Assembly: GCA_002706405.1 (NCBI GenBank)
Contig: PALN01000050.1
Coordinates: forward strand, 1-51,380
Direction: 5' to 3'
Source: Rhodospirillaceae bacterium
Lineage (GTDB): Bacteria; Pseudomonadota; Alphaproteobacteria; Rhodospirillales; Casp-alpha2
Length of the DNA: 51,380 bases
The notes under the pieces were generated by a model. The model ran no database searches, had not been told where the DNA came from, and saw nothing but the letters and a program-made list of their open reading frames with translations. How positions within the stretch are numbered: the stretch's first letter is position 1; each line of letters starts with the position of its first letter. This document shows, piece after piece, positions 16,956 to 24,686 of the stretch. A program made the position numbers and the translations under genes.

Positions 16956-17618
16956 ATGAAAGAGATCAACTTTCTCGCCAAGTATCAAAAAGCGACGAAG
17001 CGCGATTACGTGCAGCGCGTCGTCGAACACGACAAGGCCGAAAGCGCGGAAATCGCGCGCCAGTGGGGCCGTGACTATTGGGACGGCGACCGCCGGTACG
17101 GCTACGGGGGATATTCCTATGACGGGCGCTGGCGCCCGATCGCCGAGGACATCGTCCGGGAGTACGGCCTGAAGGCCGGCGACAAGGTGCTCGACGTCGG
17201 CTGTGGCAAGGCGTTCCTGCTTTATGAAATAACGCAGGCCGCGCCGGGTCTTGATGTGGCGGGGATCGATATTTCCGAATACGGCATCGAAAACGCCAAG
17301 CCCGAGGTTCGCGACCGCCTGACGGTCGGCAATTGCACGGATCTGCCGTGGGAGGACGATACCTTCGATTTCGTCTATTCCATCAACACCCTGCACAATC
17401 TTGAAGTGTTCGACCTGAAACGGGCCATTCAGGAAATTGAACGTGTGGGCAAGGACAAGAAGTGGATCTGCGTCGAATCCTTCCGCAACGAACGCGAGAA
17501 GGCCAACCTGTTGTACTGGCAGCTGACCTGCATGAGCTTTCATTCACCCGATGCATGGCGCTGGCTATATCAGGAATACGGCTACACCGGTGACTGCGGG
17601 TTCATCTATTTCGAATAA
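16956..17618 (+). CDS. Class I SAM-dependent methyltransferase
   Basis: A 220-residue methyltransferase with motif I VLDVGCGKAFL (about residues 74-84), an acidic GIDISEYGIENAK motif and a DFVYSINTLHNL post-motif. The N-terminal 55 residues form an aromatic, Tyr/Gly-rich extension (DRRYGYGGYSYDGRW) before the Rossmann domain. The ATG at 16956 has GGATATCGAG upstream. It lies between the kinase fusion and the transketolase genes in the sporadic carbohydrate module, so a methylated sugar is plausible. The acceptor is unknown. Confidence 0.75.
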   Translation: MKEINFLAKYQKATKRDYVQRVVEHDKAESAEIARQWGRDYWDGDRRYGYGGYSYDGRWRPIAEDIVREYGLKAGDKVLDVGCGKAFLLYEITQAAPGLDVAGIDISEYGIENAKPEVRDRLTVGNCTDLPWEDDTFDFVYSINTLHNLEVFDLKRAIQEIERVGKDKKWICVESFRNEREKANLLYWQLTCMSFHSPDAWRWLYQEYGYTGDCGFIYFE

Positions 17619-17662
17619 TCGTCAACGCCCCCAACTTCCCTGTCTGGAAACCTTATTCTCTC

Positions 17663-18505
17663 ATGAACGCTCAACAAATGATCGAACAGGCGGCTTCCAT
17701 CCCGCTGGATGAAAGGTCGCGCCATCTGCGGCGCCTTGTCGTCGAAGGACTGATCGGCGGCGGACGCGGCCATATCGGCTCGTCCATGTCGCTGATCGAA
17801 ATCGTCCGCGTGCTCTACGACGACGTCATGCGCTTCGACCCGCAGAACCCGCGATGGAGCGAACGCGACCGCTTCATCCTAAGCAAGGGCCACGGCTGCC
17901 TGGCGCAATACGCGATGCTGGCGGACCACGGATTCTTTCCCCGCCAGGAACTGGCGACGTTCTGCCGCTCGGGCACCATTCTCGGCGGCCATCCGGAATA
18001 TGGGAAGGTTCCCGGCGTGGAAGCGTCGACCGGCGCCCTCGGTCACGGGCTGTCGATCGCGGTCGGCATGGCCCTCGCGGCCCGCATCCGCAAACAGACT
18101 CATCGTGTGTTCGCCGTCATGGGTGATGGCGAAATCAACGAAGGCTCGGTTTGGGAAGCCGCCATGGCGGCGGGCAAGCACAAGCTTTCAAACCTGGTGG
18201 CAATGGTCGACTACAACAAGATCCAGTCCTACGGCTTTACCCGCGAGGTCCAGGATATGGAGCCGTTGCTCGACAAATGGCGAGCGTTCAACTTCGCCGT
18301 GACCGAAATCAACGGCCACGACGTTCAGGCCCTGCGCGACCTTTTCGCCGGTCTTCCCCTTGATCCGGAACGCCCGATGGCGGTCATCTGCCACACGGTG
18401 AAGGGGCGCGGCATTCCGTTCGCCGAAAACAAGCCGGAATGGCATCACAAATCAAACTTCGACGACGAAACGGTGAAGGCGCTTTACAGCGCTTTGGAGG
18501 CCTGA
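17663..18505 (+). CDS. Transketolase-like N-terminal subunit (ThDP-binding)
   Basis: A 280-residue protein corresponding to the pyrophosphate-binding half of transketolase. The ThDP motif starts at GDG (154-156) and ends at the Asn in MVDYNK about 36 residues later. LSKGHGCLAQYA and GHGLSIAVGMA are family landmarks. The length is that of split, two-subunit transketolases. The partner subunit starts 3 bp after this gene's stop. In a glycan locus the enzyme may extend a sugar phosphate by a two-carbon ketol unit to make a heptulose or octulose type precursor, rather than serve central metabolism. That role is inference. Confidence 0.88.
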   Translation: MNAQQMIEQAASIPLDERSRHLRRLVVEGLIGGGRGHIGSSMSLIEIVRVLYDDVMRFDPQNPRWSERDRFILSKGHGCLAQYAMLADHGFFPRQELATFCRSGTILGGHPEYGKVPGVEASTGALGHGLSIAVGMALAARIRKQTHRVFAVMGDGEINEGSVWEAAMAAGKHKLSNLVAMVDYNKIQSYGFTREVQDMEPLLDKWRAFNFAVTEINGHDVQALRDLFAGLPLDPERPMAVICHTVKGRGIPFAENKPEWHHKSNFDDETVKALYSALEA

Positions 18506-18508
18506 CCG

Positions 18509-19480
18509 ATGCGCAAAACCTGTCTGAACATGGTCTACGAACTTGCCAAGCGGGACGAGCGCGTGGTCTTCGTCGGCTCCGACCTCGGCCCCGGCGTGCT
18601 GGACGAAATGAAACACGAAATGCCGGACCGCTTCTACATGGAGGGCGTCGCCGAACAGAACATCATCGGCATGGCCGCCGGCTTGGCGTTCGAAGGCTTC
18701 ATTCCATACGTCAACACCATCGCCACCTTCATCACGCGGCGTTGCTATGAACAGGTCGCGATCGACGCCGGGCTTCACAATCTTCCCATACGGCTGATCG
18801 GCAACGGCGGCGGGCTGGTCTATGCGCCGCTCGGCCCGACCCATCTGGCGATCGAGGATATGGCGCTGATGCGCTCGATTCCCAATATGTGCGTCGTCTC
18901 GCCCACGGACGCCGACGAAATGACCCGCTTCATGGATGAAACGCTGGATTGGCCCAGCCCCATCTATATCCGCCTGGGCAAGGGGGGCGATCCGATCGTT
19001 TCCGACGGCCAGCCCGTCAAGATCGGCCGCGCCAACCTTCTGCGCGCACCGGGCGACGTGACCTTTATTTCCACCGGGGTCGCCGTCGGGCGCTGCTTGG
19101 ATGCCGCCGACCTTTTGGCCCGGCAAGGCATCACGGCCGGGGTTCTGAACATGCACACGGTCAAGCCGTTGGATGCGGAGGCCGTGCTGTCCATGGCGGC
19201 CCAATCGTCGATCCTCGTCACGGTCGAGGAACATGTTCTGATCAATGGGCTGGGTAGCGCCGTTCTGGAAGTCCTGGGCGACGCGGGCAAGATGACACGG
19301 GTTCTCCGCCTGGGTCTTCCCGATAGCTTTTCCTGCACCTATGGCTCGCAGAACAGCATGATGTCGGACCTTGGCCTGGCGCCGGAAGAGATTGCCCGCC
19401 GCGCGGCCGAAGCCCTTCGCGGACCGGACCAAACGACCCAGCCGGACGCGCCCGGCCTGCAACGCAACGCCGGAAATTAA
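18509..19480 (+). CDS. Transketolase-like C-terminal subunit (pyrimidine-binding and C domains)
   Basis: A 323-residue partner of the preceding gene. EGVAEQNIIGMAAGLA contains the glutamate that activates ThDP, followed by the pyrimidine-binding domain and a C-terminal domain with EEHVLINGLGSAV. It should form an alpha2beta2-type transketolase with the 17663 product. GGAGG lies upstream of the ATG and the genes are 3 bp apart, so co-translation is expected. A 1-deoxyxylulose synthase or pyruvate dehydrogenase E1 role is less likely, because the two halves together have transketolase size and motifs. Confidence 0.87.
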   Translation: MRKTCLNMVYELAKRDERVVFVGSDLGPGVLDEMKHEMPDRFYMEGVAEQNIIGMAAGLAFEGFIPYVNTIATFITRRCYEQVAIDAGLHNLPIRLIGNGGGLVYAPLGPTHLAIEDMALMRSIPNMCVVSPTDADEMTRFMDETLDWPSPIYIRLGKGGDPIVSDGQPVKIGRANLLRAPGDVTFISTGVAVGRCLDAADLLARQGITAGVLNMHTVKPLDAEAVLSMAAQSSILVTVEEHVLINGLGSAVLEVLGDAGKMTRVLRLGLPDSFSCTYGSQNSMMSDLGLAPEEIARRAAEALRGPDQTTQPDAPGLQRNAGN

Positions 19481-19510
19481 CCAGACAGGAACCGACCAGG
19501 AGCCTTCGTC

Positions 19511-20329
19511 ATGGGCAAGATCACGTCTTTCCTTCAACCCGAAGACCAGGCCGCCAACGCGGCCATGCTGCAACGCGGGCATGTCATCCAGGCGGTCGAA
19601 AATCGCGATGGCCTTGACGCCATCCGCGACCTGGCCGCGCACGCGGCCGCCCGCCATCTCGGCGTTTCGCCGCCCAACGATCCGGAACGGTTCCTAAACG
19701 GGATCGGCGAACACGTGGACGCCACGACCTTGAATGACCTGCGCATCAGCGTCATCAATGCGCTTCGATCCGAAGACTGGTTCCGGCCGACGTATTTTTC
19801 GCTGGCGCGTGAAGCCCTGTTCAAAATCGTGGGCAATGAAATCGCCATGCAGCGGGGGGTCGGCCTAAGCGTTCAATTGCCGAATGACGATAGTTCCCTG
19901 CTGCCCGTCCACGCCGACACTTGGGACGGGGATTCGCCATACGAAGTGGTAGTCTGGGTGCCCCTGGTCGATTGTTTCCGAACCAAGGCGATGTACCTGT
20001 TGACGCCCGACAAGCAGACCGCGCATCTGAAGACGATGGCCTCGAACAACAGCGCCGAAACATTCTTCAAGTCCATCGAGGACGACGTCGAATACATTTC
20101 CATCGACTACGGCAATGTCCTGATTTTCCGGCTCGACCTTCCGCACGGAAACCGGGTCAACACCGAGACCGAAGCCCGATGGTCGATGAACTGCCGGTTC
20201 AAAAGCGTGTTGACACCGTTTGCCGACAAACAGCTGGGAGAGTTCTTCGAACCGATCATCATCCGCCCCGCGACCAAGGTCGGGATGACCTACGAATTGC
20301 CCGGCGGGTTCGGGGGGGCCGGGCAGTGA
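19511..20329 (+). CDS. 2-oxoglutarate/Fe(II) oxygenase of a sporadic carbohydrate cluster
   Basis: A 272-residue protein with a cupin-type iron site: H134 and D136 in HADTWDG form the HxD pair, H212 in LPHGNRV is the distal histidine, and R223 or R229 in EARWSMNCR is the likely 2-oxoglutarate-binding arginine. It should hydroxylate or oxidise a sugar or sugar conjugate. An AGGAG Shine-Dalgarno precedes the ATG. The next gene is an LIC12192-family protein, a known neighbour of such oxygenases in sporadic carbohydrate clusters. Its stop overlaps the GTG of that gene. Confidence 0.75.
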   Translation: MGKITSFLQPEDQAANAAMLQRGHVIQAVENRDGLDAIRDLAAHAAARHLGVSPPNDPERFLNGIGEHVDATTLNDLRISVINALRSEDWFRPTYFSLAREALFKIVGNEIAMQRGVGLSVQLPNDDSSLLPVHADTWDGDSPYEVVVWVPLVDCFRTKAMYLLTPDKQTAHLKTMASNNSAETFFKSIEDDVEYISIDYGNVLIFRLDLPHGNRVNTETEARWSMNCRFKSVLTPFADKQLGEFFEPIIIRPATKVGMTYELPGGFGGAGQ

Positions 20330-20763
20330 TCGACCGCCACGGCTACCGCGGGTACATCGGGAGCCGCGCCTATTTTGGTCAACGCGCCCCCCAGCATGTC
20401 CAGAACCTGGTCATCCGAGACTATTGTCAGCGCAACGGATTTACCTATCTGCTGAGCGCCACCGAATACGCGATGGAGGATTGTTTCATGATCCTCGAAG
20501 ACGTCATCAACGAAGCACTGAAGCTTGAAGGCGTTGTGTTCTACACCCTCAACATGCTTCCCCGTGACAAGGCCCGGCGGTACGAAATCTGCAGCGCGTT
20601 CCTGGATGCCGGCTGCACGATCCACGGCGCCGTCGAAAACGCCTGCGCCAAGAGCCTGGAAGAATACGAGAATCTGGAAAACCTGTGGTCCGTCCGTCGC
20701 CTGTCGGAGCAGGCCGATACGATCATCCAGCAGCTCGCTGCCACGCCCGAATTCCTCAGCTAG
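20326..20763 (+). CDS. Sporadic carbohydrate cluster protein, LIC12192 family
   Basis: A 145-residue protein. I recognise it from GYRGYIGSRAYFGQRAPQHV, the VIRDYCQRNG helix and LLSATEYAMEDC, which match the small family named after Leptospira LIC12192. Its biochemical role is not established, as far as I know. The GTG at 20326 overlaps the oxygenase stop and gives the conserved start close to GYRGYIG; longer reading frames upstream lie inside the oxygenase gene. It may be an auxiliary or recombinase-like resolvase-fold enzyme acting with the oxygenase or transketolase, but this is unsupported. Confidence 0.8.
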   Translation: MIDRHGYRGYIGSRAYFGQRAPQHVQNLVIRDYCQRNGFTYLLSATEYAMEDCFMILEDVINEALKLEGVVFYTLNMLPRDKARRYEICSAFLDAGCTIHGAVENACAKSLEEYENLENLWSVRRLSEQADTIIQQLAATPEFLS

Positions 20764-20777
20764 GCCCGTCACCGATA

Positions 20778-21938
20778 ATGAATGAACCCGGCTTCCTAGA
20801 CTATTACCGCGCCCGCGGAATCATTCCGACGCGCCAGGATCTCACCGATCGCGTGCCGCACCTGAACCGGCGCCGGGCCCTCTATCTTCAACTGGGGATC
20901 GTGCCAGCGTTTCTCGCCGGACGGCGCGTTCTCGAATTCGGGCCTGGCCCCGGTGACAATGCGCTGTTCACGGTTCTGGGAAACCCCGAAACCTACGTGT
21001 TCGTCGATGGCAACGAAACCAGCCTGGAGCATATTGAAGCCAAGGAAAAGGCCGGTGAGTTCGAAGGCGTCGCCGTTGAGAAACATCTGATGGACTTCCT
21101 TGCCTTCCAGGACGACAGGACCTTTGACCTTGTTCTCGCCGAAGGCTGCATTCACGGCCAGGAAGACCCCGCCGCCTACTTCTCCCATATCGCCGGATTC
21201 GTCGCACCGGGCGGGGTGCTCGTGACGACGACGCAAAGTTTCATCTCAATCTTTCCCGAGATTTGCCGACGCATGGTGAAACCCGTGTTCGCGCGCCGCC
21301 ATCCCGATTTCGACGATCAGGTGAAGGCCCTTGTCGCATTCTTCCAGCCGGACTTGAAAAGCCTGCAAGGCATGAGCCGGCTGCACGAGGATTGGGTCAT
21401 GGACCAGATCCTGCACCCCTACCGCAAGTTCACCTTCACCATCGCCGAAGCCATCGACACGGTCGCCGACAGCTTTGATTTCCTGGGCTCGTCGCCGCGT
21501 TTCGCCACGGACTGGCGTTGGTACAAATCCATGGACGGCAGCGACCCGGGGATCAACGATGTGGCCCGATCCTGTCACGCCGCCCAGGCCGCGGCCTTCC
21601 TGGATTACCGCATCACACCGGATCAGGTCGGCGCTTGCGACGGCCAGTTGCTGGAGCGGATGTGCGAAAAGGCCTTTGATCTGCATTTGGAGATCTGGCG
21701 CGACGACGATGTGGCGCGGCTGCCGGAGTTTGCGGATTTGACGACGGAGATCGCCGCCATGGCCGCGGACGCATCGCCGGGAACCGCCCGTTCCCTCATC
21801 GATTTCACGCACGGAATCCGCGCCCTCGCCCAAGGCGACATGGCCGCGGATTTCGGCTCGTTCCCGACCTTGTACGGACGCTGCCTGCAGTTCGTGAGTT
21901 TCGTGCGCCGCCCGCCGGTTTCTGGTCAGGCTTCCTAA
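20778..21938 (+). CDS. SAM-dependent methyltransferase with long C-terminal extension
   Basis: A 386-residue protein starting at MNEPGFLDYYRARG. The Rossmann motif I is VLEFGPGPGDNAL (about residues 54-66), followed by YVFVDGNETSLE as motif II and DLVLAEGCIHG. About 180 residues follow the Rossmann domain without a recognised domain and may bind the acceptor or form the oligomer. The longer reading frame from 20685 lies in the previous gene and is discarded. It is followed, one base after its stop, by an RmlD-like reductase. Confidence 0.7.
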   Translation: MNEPGFLDYYRARGIIPTRQDLTDRVPHLNRRRALYLQLGIVPAFLAGRRVLEFGPGPGDNALFTVLGNPETYVFVDGNETSLEHIEAKEKAGEFEGVAVEKHLMDFLAFQDDRTFDLVLAEGCIHGQEDPAAYFSHIAGFVAPGGVLVTTTQSFISIFPEICRRMVKPVFARRHPDFDDQVKALVAFFQPDLKSLQGMSRLHEDWVMDQILHPYRKFTFTIAEAIDTVADSFDFLGSSPRFATDWRWYKSMDGSDPGINDVARSCHAAQAAAFLDYRITPDQVGACDGQLLERMCEKAFDLHLEIWRDDDVARLPEFADLTTEIAAMAADASPGTARSLIDFTHGIRALAQGDMAADFGSFPTLYGRCLQFVSFVRRPPVSGQAS

Positions 21939-21939
21939 C

Positions 21940-22839
21940 ATGGATGGAAGAGTACTTCTGTTAGGCGGCACTGGGCTGATTGGCCGGGCGCTGACGGCCT
22001 GCCTTGGGCCCGAGCGCGCGGTGGCAACGCATCGCGACCATCCGGCCGATGACAGCCTTTGGTTCGATTCCACGGCATCGTCGGTCGAAAGCCTGCTCGA
22101 CCAAGTTGGCAACCCGGGCCACGCGGTTTTGTTGTTCGCCGAATCGCGCACGGTGTTCTGTGCCAAGCATCCGGAAGAGGCCGCCGCGATTAACATCGGT
22201 TCAAGCATCCGAACGCTCGATGCGCTGAAGAAACGGGGCATCAAGCCGGTGTTCCTGTCGTCCGATGGCGTGTTCGACGGCCGAGGTGGCAATTACACGG
22301 AGACGGACACGCCCCACCCGCTCATGGAATACGGCAAGCAGAAACTGGCGGTCGAGCACCATCTGACGACACAGTTCGACGATTATCTGATTGTCCGCCC
22401 GACCCGAGTGCTCAGCACGCAACCCGGAGAGGGAGCGATCTTCGATTCCTGGCTGGCGGCGATCCGCGACAAGACCGTCATTCAATGCGCCGATGACCAC
22501 CACTTCTGCCCCATCGCCAAGGACGACCTGGCCAAGCTGATCGTGGCGCTGATTGACGGAGGCGCCAAAGGCATCTTCCACGCCGGCGGCCCCGACGCCG
22601 TCACCCATTGGTCATTGCTGCAATCCTTCATAGCCGCCTTGGGCGTCAAACGCGCAACCATTCAGGCGGTCGCCAAAAGCATCAATGATTTCGACGTCGG
22701 CGAGACGCGCCCGCTGAATACGACCCTAAATTCAGAAAAGGCCCGCGCCCTGACGGGGCTGGTTCCGGCGACCCCCGGCGAGGTTTGCCGCGAGTACGCG
22801 GAAGCGGTCAAACGCCAGGGTGGTTTTGAAAACGGCTGA
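21940..22839 (+). CDS. RmlD-like NAD(P)-dependent sugar reductase (SDR)
   Basis: A 299-residue SDR of the dTDP-4-dehydrorhamnose reductase (RmlD) type. GGTGLIG at the N-terminus binds NAD(P). The FLSSDGVFDGRGGNYTETD segment and YGKQK (YxxxK) match the RmlD pattern. It would reduce a 4-keto or similar nucleotide sugar. No other rml genes are visible here, so it may serve another deoxy-sugar. It starts one base after the methyltransferase stop. Confidence 0.8.
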   Translation: MDGRVLLLGGTGLIGRALTACLGPERAVATHRDHPADDSLWFDSTASSVESLLDQVGNPGHAVLLFAESRTVFCAKHPEEAAAINIGSSIRTLDALKKRGIKPVFLSSDGVFDGRGGNYTETDTPHPLMEYGKQKLAVEHHLTTQFDDYLIVRPTRVLSTQPGEGAIFDSWLAAIRDKTVIQCADDHHFCPIAKDDLAKLIVALIDGGAKGIFHAGGPDAVTHWSLLQSFIAALGVKRATIQAVAKSINDFDVGETRPLNTTLNSEKARALTGLVPATPGEVCREYAEAVKRQGGFENG

Positions 22840-22876
22840 ACCTGTGACGGAGCATTGGACACCCACCGGCAAGGTA

Positions 22877-22898
22877 AACGGCCAGCGACCGGGCCGTT
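22877..22898 (+). other. 7-bp hairpin in the 142-bp gap before the glycosyltransferase gene
   Basis: AACGGCC and GGCCGTT pair over an 8-base loop. No T-run follows (CCCCGG instead), so it is not a convincing intrinsic terminator. It may be a pause or RNA-stability element at the end of the 13307-22839 transcript. Confidence 0.3.
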
Positions 22899-22981
22899 CC
22901 CCGGACGTCCGCGCCGGCGCATGTTCAGATTTCCACATGGCTTTCGGTCGCGCTAACGCCCGCGATTTCGAGGATTAACGA

Positions 22982-24604
22982 ATGGCGTCTCGCCAGAGCC
23001 CAACATCGCCCGACCTGCATTCCTTGCCGGTTCGCCTCCGTTTCCATCAACGGTGGCTGCTTAAGGCCAGGGAATTCGTTGGCCGCAACGATGGTGCGAT
23101 TTGGGTACGCGGTCTCAAGGCGCTGGTTTCCCTGGGCTACCGCCTGAAAACCAAGGCGTCGAAAATGTCCGAGGGGCTGGCCTTGGACCCGCGCGCCGCC
23201 GAGCCCGCCACCGCCCGCCTGCGACGGACTCTCGGCCGTATCGTGGATATCGTGGAAGGAGACCGGTTCGACGGGGAGAAAGTCGCCCGCCTGAAGCAAC
23301 GTGCGATCGACCAGGCAGGACGAGTTTCCCAACGCCATCCTGATGCCTATGAACATCTGGAGGCTTTGGGAAGGGTCTATCAGGCCACCGGTGAAATGCG
23401 GCCGGCCGCGGATGCGATGATCGCGGCGTTCAAGAAACGTGAGCAGCGGTTCCACGACAAAGGATTGGATAAGTACGGGTTCAGGCTGATCCCGACCACG
23501 CAGTTTGTACGGACGATCGGCAATACGGCGCTGGTGGAGAATTACGTCCGGGCGGCGAGCCTTGGGAAGACAGAGAAATGCCGGCTTATCCTGCCCATCC
23601 ATCCGAACGTCCGAGAACGCCTGGTCGCAAACCCGGCCCTGTTGGAATACTGGTCCAAGTACATCGACATCCTGGAGGACAAGGCTGAAATTCATCGCCT
23701 GTCTTTTCTCGACCCGGAAATCTATATCGATCCGCGGGTCATCGAGATCGAAGGGCGCGTCCTTCCGTTTTCGCATGCCGCGCTGGCCTATCTACAATCC
23801 GCCTGTGATGAACGGGGAGACCCACCGCTGTTCACGCTGAGCCCGGAACACCAGGAACGCGGGTGGAAGGAATTGCGGCGGCTGGGCCTTGCCGACGACG
23901 ATTGGTTCGTCTGCCTGCACGTGCGGACGGGCGGATATCGAAGCGCGGATGATTTTCGCGAAGCGCCGGTCGAAGACTATTTCAAGGCTGTGAAAGAGAT
24001 CACGGACCGGGGTGGCTGGGTCTTCCGCATGGGCGATCCGTCCATGCCGGCGCTCCCGGACATCCCGCGGGTCGTCGACTACGCGCGCAGCGAAATGAAG
24101 TCGGACTGGATGGACATCTTTCTCTGCGCCTCCTGCCGGTTTTTCGTCGCCACGTCGTCGGGCCTGTATCACCTGGCCGACAACTTCGGTCGACCCTACA
24201 TTCAGACCAACCTTCTGCCGACGGGCGCAACCTTCTTCGGACCGCGGAATATGTTCATTCCGAAGCGGATCATCGACAAGGCGTCGGGCCGGGAACTACC
24301 GCTTTGCGATGTAATGAGCCTTGACGTTTCCCACGTCTGCGAAGGGGGTGTGTTCCGGAATGTGCTGGGGTTGGAGCTGCGCACGAATACACCGGAGGAA
24401 ATCGCCGATACGGTTGTCGAGATGATCGAACGGCTCGACGGCACGGTCCGCTATTCACCCGAGGACGAGGCGCGCCAACGCCGGTTCCGGGAGATGACGG
24501 CCGAGAAACAGACGCTGTTCGGGCTCGACAGGTTCCCTGTCCGCTGCCGAATCGGCCGGAAATTTCTGAATGAATCCAACATCTGGCCGAACTCGCCGAT
24601 TTAA
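22982..24604 (+). CDS. Putative glycosyltransferase, TIGR04372 family
   Basis: A 540-residue protein. The C-terminal 250 residues are GT-B-like and match the pattern I associate with the TIGR04372 family: HVRTGGYRSADDFREA, GGWVFRMGDPSMP, DYARSEMKSDWMDIFLCA and ATSSGLYHLADNFGRP. The N-terminal 170 residues are helical and basic, with a TPR-like stretch around residues 105-145. GAGGA precedes the ATG. A second family member lies at 27570-28778. It probably adds a sugar or a related unit to the glycan, although the donor and acceptor are unknown. Confidence 0.75.
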   Translation: MASRQSPTSPDLHSLPVRLRFHQRWLLKAREFVGRNDGAIWVRGLKALVSLGYRLKTKASKMSEGLALDPRAAEPATARLRRTLGRIVDIVEGDRFDGEKVARLKQRAIDQAGRVSQRHPDAYEHLEALGRVYQATGEMRPAADAMIAAFKKREQRFHDKGLDKYGFRLIPTTQFVRTIGNTALVENYVRAASLGKTEKCRLILPIHPNVRERLVANPALLEYWSKYIDILEDKAEIHRLSFLDPEIYIDPRVIEIEGRVLPFSHAALAYLQSACDERGDPPLFTLSPEHQERGWKELRRLGLADDDWFVCLHVRTGGYRSADDFREAPVEDYFKAVKEITDRGGWVFRMGDPSMPALPDIPRVVDYARSEMKSDWMDIFLCASCRFFVATSSGLYHLADNFGRPYIQTNLLPTGATFFGPRNMFIPKRIIDKASGRELPLCDVMSLDVSHVCEGGVFRNVLGLELRTNTPEEIADTVVEMIERLDGTVRYSPEDEARQRRFREMTAEKQTLFGLDRFPVRCRIGRKFLNESNIWPNSPI

Positions 24605-24622
24605 AAAATCCATCACACAATG

Positions 24623-24646
24623 TCCGCGCAACCTCACATGCGCGGA
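24623..24646 (+). other. 7-bp hairpin between the glycosyltransferase and sulfatase-like genes
   Basis: TCCGCGC and GCGCGGA pair over a 10-base loop; a weaker GTGCC/GGCAC stem follows at 24650. No T-run is present. Both lie in the 82-bp gap and may be transcript-stability or translation-control elements. Confidence 0.25.
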
Positions 24647-24686
24647 GCCGTGCCAGCCCCGGGCACCATTCCGAAAGAGAATAAGC

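Noticed and set aside
17663-19480. Pyruvate dehydrogenase E1 alpha/beta or 1-deoxyxylulose synthase
   Set aside because: The N-subunit has transketolase landmarks (SKGHGCLAQYA, GDGE) and transketolase-like size, and no lipoyl or E2 gene is nearby.
18452-19657. A 401-codon open frame on the minus strand
   Set aside because: It is antisense to the transketolase C-terminal subunit and has no recognisable motif.
19921-20325. Long N-terminal extension of the LIC12192-family gene
   Set aside because: It lies within the oxygenase gene in another frame; the family begins at the GYRGYIG region just after the GTG at 20326.
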